NCBI GenBank assembly: GCA_964036295.1
Contig: OZ038466.1
Location: forward strand, 5,124,001 to 5,188,000
Reading direction: 5' to 3'
Source of the DNA: Plumapathes pennacea
Lineage: Eukaryota > Cnidaria > Anthozoa > Antipatharia > Myriopathidae
DNA length: 64,000 nucleotides
Below, in pieces: positions 10,949 through 23,968 of this stretch (its first letter is position 1; every line of letters begins with the position of its first letter). The notes under the pieces were generated by a model that saw nothing but the letters and a program-made list of their open reading frames with translations, did not search any database and was not told the DNA's origin. Made by a program: the position numbers and the translations under genes.

Positions 10949-12824
10949 GTGGTTCTAATTCCTGCTTCCGCTTTTGTAGTTGATGCATCCGCTTTCACTT
11001 TCACGACCCCTCAGGGTTCAGTTGTTCCCATGTTTGCTTTCATGCGCGTGGCCGGATTGAATGTTGCAACAGAAGTAATAAACGGCGGTCACAGATAGCC
11101 TTTAGCTTCTATATTGTTAGTAATTTCCTTGTAACCTCTCTCAGTTCATGCATGGGAGCATTGTAAGGCTGTGCCACTGTTCCCCGCTCGGGCACAACCC
11201 ATGTCACGAGTGCTGAGGCTCCAAATGTCAGTCAATACATTCTTTGCGGCGTTCAGCGTATTCACATCAACCTTACTTCTACGTTTTACCGCCACGCCGA
11301 CGCAGAACAAAACTAGTTTTTCTTATAGAGACCAGTGTTTCATTGATTATTACATAAAGGAAGCGTTCGGTGTGTGCCATTCGAACGTCGTGCCATAAAT
11401 GTGATGCGAGGAGTCGTGAAAGGTGAAGCCTTTTCATTCTTTCCGTGTATGATATGATTAATATTTTTGGTCATAAAGCCGCAAATTTATATTACGCACG
11501 TTGAACGGTGGGCCGGGCTATGACGCACTGGTTCTCGTGAACCCTGACCCTATTTCAGACCTGAATATACGATTTTCTGTACCTTCAGACCTGTTCCCCA
11601 AAATTCGTATGTTAGTCGTCCAGTATATAGAAAACGCACCCTACTCCAGAGTAAAGCGATCAAAACGATACTCTTTTGGGTAGCACATACTTATACTGGG
11701 CCCCAACCCCTTCCCAAAGGTAAAATGGGACGGACCTATTTCTACAGCACCGAAAATATGATTAAATAGGCCATTTCCGAGATGCGGTTGCCTCTGTTTC
11801 AAAACGAAACATAGTGCGAAACCTTTCTTGGAACCTCAAGCGGCATTTTCAAAAGAAAGGTTTCGCACTATAGGCCTCGTTTTGAAACAGAAGCAGCGGG
11901 AATCTCGGAAAATTAATGGTGATTTCGTCGGTGTATCCGTATTGTAGCGCTGTTGTCTCATAGTAGACACCAGTTGGATTCGTGTGGTACTTATTTTGTT
12001 GTGGACCAGTTCCGGACGGGCGCCCTGGGGCTAATTTAATCAAACCTTTTTTGCAAGTGTATTTACAAGTCGGAGCCGCAACAAACTTTTGTTGCCTTGG
12101 AGAGTCCATTTGCAAATTGTCACGCCAGCTTTATAGTTATCAACCAGAATCACTGTATACTTTGCTTGAGTTGTGATTTCCTGGGAGTGTAGGAGCGTCA
12201 ACCAACCCAGAAGTGTCAACCTTTACAAACTTTCATTTCTGTTTGAGGCCGTAAAGTTCTCACTCTCGAAAGTTCGAAAGCCACCAGACGTGCGGCTTGT
12301 TTACAGCTTGCAAAGGGTGGGAATCCTGCCAAAAACAAACAACACAAATAAGGAGATTCGGAGCTGTACGTGCGTAAACGTTGCGTGTTCGTGCGTGCCC
12401 GTATCGTCGTAAAGGTGTGTCAATTCAGTTTCAACGGAAGTTGTCTCGATCTTTCCGCCCAGCTATCACGTTTGTCAAATCTCGAAATATGGCAATGCGA
12501 TATTTATACGGCAAAGTTGGATTTACTTTACCCTCTTCATGCGAAAAGGCCTCAGAGACTTTAGTCATTCACGCGGTAGCATTTTGCGTCTGAAAAAGTT
12601 TGCCACCTTTCCAAAGGAAACGACCACGCCCAGACTGTTGGGTCCAGCGATTTATTAGATATTACAGGGAAGCTACAGTTTGTGTTAATCTGAAGCTCTG
12701 GAAAAAGAGAAAAATTCGCTCCTAGTGCGTGTGCATTTGTCCGAAGCCAAATGCTGCAGGGGTTTTGATTGGTTGTACGCCGTCACATGACCGAGCCAAG
12801 TCGATCAACACGGAATAGCGAGAA
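10949..12824. other. Intergenic region between NDPK gene and CBL, with a MITE
   Basis: No supported gene. The open frames here are short and lack family resemblance. At about 11770-11915 is an inverted repeat: GAGATGCGGTTGCCTCTGTTT and TAGTGCGAAACCTTTCTT pair with AAGAAAGGTTTCGCACTATA and GTTTTGAAACAGAAGC. It is a MITE with diverged relatives at 32725-32870 and 45462-45580. The last 100 bases before CBL hold the probable promoter. The 3' UTR of the NDPK gene is not resolved. Confidence 0.6.
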
Positions 12825-12842
12825 ATGCTCAAGATGGCGACA
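12740..12842 (+). promoter_or_regulatory. Probable CBL core promoter with CCAAT and YY1-like site
   Basis: An inverted CCAAT box (GATTGGTTG) lies at about 12766-12775, followed by GTCACATGAC. The start codon region carries AAGATGGCGAC, which matches the YY1-type core that overlaps many metazoan start codons. The transcription start cannot be seen directly. Confidence 0.4.
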
Positions 12843-15800
12843 GGGCCTTCTAGCCGTAGCGCAAGGCTTTTTTCTCGACTACACGAGGCCTTGTATCATG
12901 CTGTAACACCACGACTACAGATAGACAGGAAAACCATCGAGAAGACATGGAAGCTTATGGACAAAGTGGTGAAGTTGTGCCAGAATCCACGAATGTCTTT
13001 GAAGAACAGCCCCCCATACATTCTCGACATCCTACCCGATACATACCAGCATTTAAAGCTTATTATTTCGAAGTACGAGGAACGAATGCATATTCTGAAC
13101 GACTGCGAGTATTTCAGGCTGTATATTGAGAATCTTATGATGCAATCGAAACAGGCAATCAAGTTGTTTAAAGATGGCAAAGAGAAGATGTATGACGAGA
13201 ACTCGACATATCGTCGCTGTTTGACAAAGCTTAGTTTGATCTTCAGTCACATGTTAGCAGAACTGAAAGCTCTCTTTCCGAATGGAACTTACGTTGGTGA
13301 TAGCTTCCGAATCACGAAAATGGATGCGGCAGAATTTTGGAAAAAGAACTTTGGAAACAGGTAAATGTTGAGACTTCCTTGTGACTTTTATGATTGTGTA
13401 AGTTTGCACGTACTATTTGCTGTTTGCAAGGAAACCTGGCCAGGTGTTTTAGTTGGATATGGTGAAACGAGAATCTTTCGTGGAGCCGGTGCTAACAGCT
13501 GCATGAGATAGAAGTCAATTTATGTGTTATTATAATCAGAATCAACTCGATCTTTGCGAAGAAAGATTCTATGTTTATTGTTTCCGTCTGTGGATTTGAT
13601 GAGCCAAAACTATTTTCTGGTGTGGTGATATAGTCGTGCAGTGCAAGATACTTTAATTCCATGAGTGTACAATACATACTACTTGATAAACAGGCTGGCT
13701 GTTTTAATATACCAGTAGCGGAGTAAATATTCTTAGTGTTCACGAATTTTGTATATTTTATATAATCAATATGACGCTCTATCTATCTTTTCGTTAGTCA
13801 GATCCTGAACAGCACCAATCTTACAATATATAGGGTGTTGGGTAAATAATACGTTTAATTTGTGAGTAATTTAACGATTTTGTTAATTCAAAGAGTGACG
13901 CTGTTTTTAGGATGGTACATATCAATAACTTTGACATTTAGGAACACTGGGTTTGAGCCTCACAAGTTTGATGTGGGAATACAGTATAAAATTCTCAGAA
14001 CCCTGCAAATTAATTTTCTCACCATGTAGTCTGGTCTGCAGAATTTAAAATGGCATTGATAGATGACAGCCAAATTGATGCATAAGATCATATCCAGTGC
14101 TCGACATTAAGGTTTTAGGTTAGTTGCCCTTCGGACTGTAGATTGACTTCAAGCAATAGAAAGTTTCATAATTTCTGTTTGCCCGGCCCAGAATTTACCT
14201 GCCCGACCAAAAGTTTTGGTTGCCCCGGGCAAGCGGGCGACCGTTAATGTTGAGCGCTGATATCTGTAACAATAGCCCAGCTTTTTGTTTTAATCTGCAT
14301 ATACTGTTTTAATTACACTTTACAGTGTATATTTCACTTTATGAAAGAATTAAAGTAAGAATAGTGTGCATTTTAGGTCTCTCAATTCTTGCGTCATTGT
14401 GTGAGAATTCGCTCAAACATGAATGTTAATTTTATTGTGTTGTATTGTTGGAATACAATGGATTGAGAAAACTTCTAACATAATGTGACCACTCAAGTGT
14501 TCACATTGTGTTCTTAGGCAGGGTATTTTGGCATCACCAAGTCTGAATTTTAGGAAAAAATTTAAACATGACACACTGGGAATGAGATAAAAATGTACAA
14601 TGAAATATCATTATCCAGTGTGGTAATTTTTACTTTTCTTCTTGGGTAGTTGGGAAAATGTGTATGGCCTGCAAACAGCCTGCATGCACTTAGACTCTAT
14701 TGTTCTTTGAGTATTTTACATCCGACATCTGGATGTAAAACTCCTATTGGTGGATTGTTATGACGTTGACGACTGTCACGGTGTATGTGGATCTGGCGTA
14801 AATTGTGCAAATATAAACAAGTCAGGGGGTTAGATGTGAGAAGAATGGATAAAGAGAACAAACACTTTAGATACTGAAATATTAATCTTTTACTGTATAC
14901 CCTGTGTAACACACACATTTTCTTCCTGTGCTACATGATTTTGTCAGAGTGCTTGTCAAATACTACCATTATATGGTAAATAACTTTTCATAACATTTCC
15001 ATTGCAGTAAGACAGTGGTTTCATGGAAAGTATTCAGGCAGACACTTCACCAGACACACGCCATCAACTCCGGCCTGGAAGCAATGGCCCTGAAATCAAC
15101 AATTGACCTGACATGCAATGATCACATTTCAATCTTTGAGTATGATGTCTTCACAAGACTCTTTCAACCATGGTCACACCTGTTACAAAATTGGAATCTC
15201 TTGGCTGTCACACATCCTGGTTACTGTGCATTCATGACGTATGATGAAGTCAAAGCAAAGTTACAGCAACACTTGGGTAAACCAGGAAGGTGAGGGCACT
15301 TACTAAACTTGTTGCAATACTTCTTGAAGTGCTATGCATACAGCTACCAAAAGTCAATGGACCCTTATAACCACACTCAATTCACCATCAATCCCAAGTA
15401 ATTTTGACGTGGGGAAAATACAGGGTAAAGTCTTTATTTCTCAGTTACTACAGTCCAGATATTTTGTCTTGTGAGGTAAGCAGTTATCCCCAAATCTCGC
15501 TGGCAGAATTCTTTCAAAACAACTAGTTGGTATTACCAGGTATAACTTGTTCCAGTGTTAGGACTAGTGGTATTAACATGGCCATTTCATCTCTTTCTCC
15601 TCTAGCTATATCTTTCGCCTCAGCTGTACTCGACTTGGCCAGTGGGCCATTGGCTATGTGACACAGGAGCACTCCATTCTACAGACGATACCACAGAACA
15701 AGTCCCTGTGTCAAGCCTTGATCGATGGTGCCAGAGAGGGATAGTAAGTGTCCAGATTTTGTTGAGGTGTTACAGGTTCTGTTTCTTTTTATAATTAGTG

Positions 15801-16834
15801 CATTTGTTACCAAATGGATGTAGCTCCGTACCAAAATTTTTCTTTCATTCCGGCACAGAGTGCTGGCTGATAGACAAGACGAGCAGAATCTCTGTTCACT
15901 TTTTTGAAAACCAGCGACAATAGACTGAAGTATAAAGACAGGAAAGATGAGCATGTTTCCAGTGTTGTCAATGTCAATTTCCTATCTGTATATAATTTCA
16001 CAATAATGCATAAACTGTAGCTCACATTGATTCAATATTTTCTAGTTACCTGTACCCAGATGGAAATTCCATCAACCCAGACTTGAGCCAGAAACTTGTG
16101 GCCCCATCAGAGGAGCATGTGCTCGTCACGGAAGAGCAGTACGAACTTTATTGTGAGATGGGCTCCACATTCCAGCTCTGTAAAATCTGTGCTGAGAACG
16201 ACAAGGATGTGCGTCTTGAACCCTGTGGCCACCTGATGTGCCACATCTGTTTGGAACAGTGGCAAGAAACAGGTGGGGAGGGTTGTCCCTTCTGTCGAAC
16301 TGAGATCAAGGACATGCAGAGTATTGTGGTGGACCCTTTTCAGCCCATTCATAGTGTGAAAGAAGAAAGGAAGGAAATCCCCAAGGTAACAACTAGCATT
16401 ACAGATGTGCCAGTAGATACAGATGAAGATGAAGTGATGGAGGTCAGTCTGTTAATCCCCACACTAATATTCTTTCTTCTGTCTCTGAAATTATGATGAA
16501 AACCATGGATATGACTCATGCAAGAGACAATACACTGTACTAATACTCACCCCTTCAATTCACTGAGTCATTCCTTATTCATTGATTCGTATTCACTAAT
16601 CTTGGGTAGGATTCTTTGTCTGCGCTATCTACTGTTTAGTTACCATCTAACACCCATTCATTCCTCAGCCAAATGACTGTTAGTAAAACCTCCCAAAAGT
16701 GACTGCAACCATCTTTCAGGCTCACTGTTGGAATGTTTCTATAGTATTTTAATACCTTTGTTAGCAACTGCCTTGTCTGTTGAAACAAAATAATCTCTAT
16801 ATAATAATACCCTAAGCAACCGCTGACTGCAGCT

Positions 16835-16871
<37 letters not shown>

Positions 16872-18699
16872 CAAATTGATATAATTTCGATTTTTGACGC
16901 AACAAATTAAACCGATAATTAGATAATGCGTGATTTAAATTTCTGATGCAACAAATGCTCATGTACTCGTTAGTCAATTACTTTATCGCCAATTCAAATT
17001 GAATCGCCGGGAAAAGCAGGCCAGAAATCTTCTCGATTGATCGGCAATTCACCGAGTGGTACGGTTGAGTGGTTATGTACTACAGAAGTTTGTACTTGGA
17101 CACTGTAAACTGCATTCGAGATGCTCAAAATGGAATTCAAAAAAGAAAAAAAAGAAAGAGAGAAAAAATATTAGGAAAAAAAGAAATTTGATCACCGTAT
17201 TTTACGGGGGTCCAGCTAGTTTTGAATAATACCTTTAATTTTAATTATTGAAATTAAAGGTATTTGTGGTGACCAGAAAGGAGAAGTGAATAGTAGAACT
17301 TACTTTTAGCTCTACTGGTGTTCCATTGCAGGAGCCAAGTCATTGGTTTGAGTCTCGGAGTAATGTGTCTGCCTCTCATCAGGTTAACAGCTACCCATAC
17401 CTACAGCAGGTGTTCTCTGACTCCAGCACAGTAAGCTCACCTGGAGAGGCTCCACCACCTCTTCCTCAGCGGCGTAATCAGGCAACCATCTGCCCAACAT
17501 CACCTTCACTCGTCATCACTCACCCATCTCCATTTGCTTCCCCAAGGGGCTCGCATCGGACATCACCAAATGTGTCACCTTGGAATTCACCGAGACACTC
17601 TCCCAGAACGTCTCCTTTTGCATCTCCCTGTGCATCTCCTCTTAATTCACCCCATGTGTCTCCCACGACCTCTCCTTTTGGTTCCCCTCACCAGTCGCCA
17701 TTGGTTGTGCGAAGAGGACCCCCTCCCCCTCCCCCTCATGATTCTGATGAGGAAAGCCCTCCGCCAGCTGTACCAGAGCGACGGTACAAAAGGAGGGGAG
17801 GGGATGGTCAGGAAAGGAAAGACCAGGGTGCTGGCTATATTGATATTGATGCGGCCAGGGAGTCACCTGTAAATAGTCAACCCTGCACACCGAAGACAAA
17901 CTATGCAGAGTTGGCTTATCCCGCACCAGGATCAGCCAGCACACAGAAATTTGCTGAAATCTGTGATAATGAAGATAACTCTTCATATGACTCGCCTCTG
18001 CCAATCTTATCAGGTGCCGGTGCCCAGCTGAACAGGGTATCAAAAGAGAATGGACTTGCGAGCAGGACTCTTGAGCCAGTAGCGGAACCATTTGCAGATG
18101 ATCCATTCAAATGCAATGAGTTTGAGCCACCAGATTGGTCAGCGAGTAGCAAGGATTTTGATGTCGGTGGATTTACCTCGGCATTTGTCAGGCAGGTTGT
18201 CTTACCTCCTGAACTCCCATCTCGTGATCAACCATGTTCAAATTCAAAGCAGTTCTCTAAGGCTAAGTCTACTGAAGGTGCCATTGATTTAGGGAGAAAC
18301 GATGTCATAATTGCGCATCCCAAGACCTCGAAAAACTCGTCAACACCTGACATTTTAAACTTACCATCCAGCAATTCCAACACTCTTCAGCACAAGAAGA
18401 ATAATCGGCCTGCTCTAGTGAGCCGTAACAGTTGGTCTGGGCCAGGTGAGTCTACTAGCTTTGCCAACTCAACATACCAGAGTAACTTTGATCCAAAGAA
18501 GCTGGAAGGCAAGCTGACAGCAAGTGAGGAAGAGGTACTGAACAAGGAAGACATGCAGTTTTATGAAGAGGACTTTCAGATCCTTGAGGCCCAGGGCTAC
18601 TCCAGAGATGAAATCAAACGTGCCCTGATTGTTGCCGAGAACAATTTTGCAATGGCAAGGAAAATTCTGCGGGAATTTTCTCAAGCCAAGAAGTGTTAA
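12825..18699 (+). CDS. CBL: E3 ubiquitin-protein ligase CBL
   Basis: Exons: 12825-13360, 15008-15289, 15606-15743, 16046-16442, 17332-18699, totalling 906 aa with every phase matching. Order: the four-helix part of the tyrosine-kinase-binding domain (exon 1), EF-hand-like segment (exon 2), divergent SH2 (exon 3, [19 protein letters not shown]), the linker-helix Tyr in [12 protein letters not shown], then a C3HC4 RING at residues 364-402 (CKIC, CGHLMC, CPFC). A Ser/Pro-rich tail and a C-terminal UBA domain (about 847-900) follow, as in c-CBL/CBL-B. CBL proteins bind phosphotyrosine on activated receptors at the membrane and transfer ubiquitin from an E2. The start could be Met1 or the Met four codons on (MLKMATG). 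The tail carries about fourteen SP dipeptides at roughly residues 517-575. The family assignment is firm. Confidence 0.97.
14096..14265. mobile_element. Short palindromic element in CBL intron 1
   Basis: The left end has CAGTGCTCGACATTAAGG and the right end GTTAATGTTGAGCGCTGA, an inverted pair. GTTGCCCTTCGG near the left end echoes the right-hand TTGCCCCGGGCAA. A non-autonomous DNA element is likely. Confidence 0.65.
16836..17266. repeat. (TG)n tract, possible Helitron-like end and a perfect hairpin
   Basis: A TG microsatellite occupies about 16836-16869. Near 17196-17220 the sequence CCGTATTTTACGG (short hairpin) is followed by GGGTCCAGCTAG and then T. This resembles the 3' terminus of Helitrons (hairpin, then CTRR before a T). 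Right after it, at about 17226-17264, AATACCTTTAATTT pairs with AAATTAAAGGTATT as a perfect stem. No Rep/helicase coding is present, so the Helitron reading is tentative. All of it lies in the last CBL intron. Confidence 0.45.
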
Positions 18700-19767
18700 G
18701 ACTTTTTATGGGAAATGTTGAAATGTAAATGCAGTGTAAAATTAATGTGTTTTTGAAAGTACATTGTAGAATGGCAATTAGAGTATAAATGTAGGTAGGC
18801 TACTTATCAACAAGATGTATACTAGTAATATTATTCTGCAAACACATGTTGGTATCTCCCTCATAGCATGCATAATGAATCAACTGAGGGTTGATGATGT
18901 GTGAAAGCTAGATGCGCTGTAAATATTTGAAGGTGACATTTCGAGTGTTGGCAAGTGCTTACTCCAATGAAGGGCTAGTGCTTGAAATGTCAGCTTCAAA
19001 TTATTTTATGATGTCTAGATTTCATAGTTTTAGTTGATGCATTATACAGTCATGTTGTGAGGGTGGCTGTACAGAAACATCTCATATCCAACAACCATGA
19101 GCCGAATAATACTTATTGGTCTATGATATATAATAGTTATATTGCAAGATGTATGTGCACATCCATTAGCCTCTTATTTCCTGTTTTTTTTTTTTTTTTT
19201 TTTTAACTCAGCAGATATCAGTGGTGTTTTATTGCACAAAACAAGCATGTTTTCTTGCCAAATACTTTCATGTCATGCTTTAGCTGTTTAATGTTATGTT
19301 TCAGCTTCAGGCCTAATGATCATATTATATTTATCCATGTTATCTTGGTTTAGCCATCTGTCTCAGTAATGAGCTGTTAGCATAGATAGTACTGAACCAA
19401 AATTAGAAACCTGGTTAACTCGTAGCCAGTGGATGTGGATATAACAATGTCTGATATTGCTATAGGATGCTATTGTAGGGATTCTGCAGAAATTATAACT
19501 CTTTGGGTCCTGAGGTGTTAGTTTAATGTTTCAAAAAGTTTTGCAAAATGTTAAAAGAAAGAAATGTTCCAAAATAAAGTGGCAAGAGAATATACTAGTG
19601 AAAAGCTTAAATTTGCAGGGTCATAATCTGAAAGGCACTCTTAGGGCTCAAAGAGTTAGCATAAACCCTAAGTGGCTCACCTGATAAATGTTCTTTGTAG
19701 AAGATTTCTACTTTGAATAGTTTTCTCCCAAACAACACATTTATTTTGTATCAGATCATAAACTTCT

Positions 19768-19990
19768 GTGGGCCCAGTTGTTCAAAGCATGATTATGCTG
19801 GACCTAATATTAATAATAAACCCTGGAGTAGGTCCAAACATTTTGCTAAATAAATATAAAATGATTTCAATGTTTCTATCTGGAACAAGATTTTACTTGA
19901 TCTTTTATCAAAACCCTGCGGTTCTTGGCAGAGGTCAAGAGAAACAATTTGGTTAATCTTGAATTAGTTAGATCAGGTTTGAACAACCAG
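19768..19990. mobile_element. MITE with TIR GGGCCCAGTTGTTCAAAGC
   Basis: The left end GGGCCCAGTTGTTCAAAGCA is inverted at the right end as GGTTTGAACAACCAGGCCC. Both flank about 190 bp of AT-rich sequence. Related sequence is at 9829-9975. Confidence 0.8.
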
Positions 19991-20305
19991 GCCCGAGGGT
20001 TTTGGCTTTAGGGCTTTAACTATTTTGCAGTTATTTTCCACTGAATGTTTAGTGTTGACCTAGTTAACTGCCATATTATAAACAATATTTGATTATTATT
20101 ATTTGAATTGTTGGCATTTAGAAATGCAAGATTTTGTCTGTACTGAAAAAGTGTCTCATGCAGGTAGAAAAAGAATCAACTAGAAGTTTGGGTACAAGTC
20201 TGAAAGGAGAGAACACTGTTTTTTTTTTTGTTGTTTTTTGTCTTTTTTTTTTTAATAATTACTATCTTAAGTTTAGAAGTTGCTAATGTACAGATGAAAT
20301 AATAA

Positions 20306-20506
20306 CCTTTTCACACCCTAGCTCAAAATATAGATTCTTCCAACCTCTTAAGAAGAAACTGCATGAGTGATGTAGTGAGAATATTGATAGTTAATCAACT
20401 TTCAGTTGAATGAGGTCTCAAAAGGCAAGTTCTCTTAACTGTATGTTAATATTGATCTGGTGAGAAACTGAAGGAAAAACTTCATCACTCTTGGAGTGAA
20501 AGGGTA
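20306..20506. mobile_element. MITE of the CACTCCCAAG family, diverged copy
   Basis: Begins CCTTTTCACACCCTAGCTCAA and ends ATCACTCTTGGAGTGAAAGGG. The inner words (AACCTCTTAAGAAG, GTGATGTAGTGAGAAT, GGTGAGAAACTGA) match copies at 21721-21931, 48486-48692, 54010-54205, 55111-55321 and 56856-57014. Confidence 0.85.
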
Positions 20507-21330
20507 TAATATTGTCAACTTGTTAGCAAAATTATTCAGGCTAGTCAATTATTGTTACTAGACTGGAAGCCAGAGGATTACAAGGTCATCTGAAGAATTT
20601 AGAAATTATTGAAATGTTACATTGGGTCATTTGTCTAGTGCAGAACCCGATTCTTCATGTGAAACTACATGCTTTCTGACATGTAGAGGTTAACATTTTT
20701 GTAGACATCTGGAGATGTGTAGAGAATGTGGAATGGTAAATCACCATATTATAGCTGTTTATAATGTAACAGCATTTACCGGTACACGTATGGTGGTCCT
20801 GCTTCAATTTGCTCTCAGATGGCTGTCACTCTTGGATTCAGAGTGCCTTTTAAAACTGAAAAAATGTCAACTTCTGAATGGATTGGGCCAAAGCACATGA
20901 CAGCTGCAGATGCAGTCTTACAACAGTCTGTTGGTCACAATACACTGAACAAACACAGTTGTTTGCTCTTCACTTAAGAAGTCTTAATGTGGCTTTTCTC
21001 GAGAGGGAATTTCAGACTACAATGTTTCGGGGGGACCAGCTAGTACCTAATATTATTTTATAAATGGTAACTTTGGATAAAAGAAAATGTTTATGTTAAC
21101 TTGCTGTGATCTAGAGTGTTTCTCATTCAAAAGTTGGCTCACAGGAGCCTAGGATTGAGAGAGACGAGACCAGTTTCGCTTACATTTCAAAGTAAAACAA
21201 AACTACTATAGTAATGGGCAAGGCATCCACTGTTACTGTAAATGATGACAGTGTTAAAACAGAAGACAACATGGGAAGTACTCAAATGCCTTTATTTTCT
21301 GATGCATTGCAGCAACAAACTCCAAAATTT

Positions 21331-23420
<2,090 letters not shown>

Positions 23421-23841
23421 TCACAGAGATCTGATTGAAATGGTAAACAGAAAGATTATAGAACACCACCTTTGAACTTTTAAATAGGCACATGTAGTGC
23501 TGTGTCTGAGGAAAGCTGTTATAATTACCTAGTGAGCTAACTAATCTGACCCTGAATGTAGTATGTTAATGTAGAATGTAGAAGTATGTGCTGACAAATG
23601 TCTAGTATGGGGCAAAATCAAGAAATTGATCAACGAGTAGATTGGGACTGGTGCTGACTTGTCGAATAATTTTTGTTAGCCCTGGTCCTAAAGGAAAAGT
23701 AATGTGATCAGTTTCGCATCGTCTCGGAAAATAATTCCCAATACTCAAATTTAACTTTATCACTCAAAAACTAACCCATTGTTTCTTAGAGAAACGCGAA
23801 CTGAAAGAAAGCTACTTCACTAAATTACGTCGCCATCTTAC

Positions 23842-23885
23842 CTCGTGTGTCGTGAGAAGAGACTGTGAAATGCGCGGGGTGGTCT
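23842..23885 (-). other. UBA52 non-coding leader exon
   Basis: On the minus strand the sequence reads GTCTCTTCTCACGACACACGAG followed by the donor GTAAGATGG. The pyrimidine run CTCTTCTC is a candidate TOP element, as expected for a ribosomal-protein transcript. The exact start is inferred. Confidence 0.6.
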
Positions 23886-23968
23886 GATCCAGGCCGCAGG
23901 GCCGCGCGCCTGTCTTGCGTTCAGCGGACTCTCTTTAGTTACCAGGTTGTCACGGACGAATAACAAAG
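23842..23968. promoter_or_regulatory. Shared head-to-head promoter of UBA52 (-) and INTS10 (+)
   Basis: The UBA52 leader exon begins around 23885 on the minus strand, and the INTS10 start codon is at 23969 on the plus strand. Fewer than 130 bases separate the two transcripts. The stretch is GC-richer than its surroundings (GCCGCAGGGCCGCGCGCC). YY1-like GATGGC words occur on both sides, in the first intron of UBA52 and at the INTS10 start codon. Confidence 0.65.

Larger units (their letters stand above)
18700..21288. other. CBL 3' UTR and intergenic region
   Basis: No supported gene. An AATAAA signal at about 19573-19578 could end CBL transcripts, giving a 3' UTR near 0.9 kb. Long T-runs occur near 19186-19204 and 20219-20250. 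The region hosts MITEs at 19768-19990 and 20306-20506. The 21214-21462 open frame on + is antisense to the UBA52 last exon and is not a gene. Confidence 0.6.
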
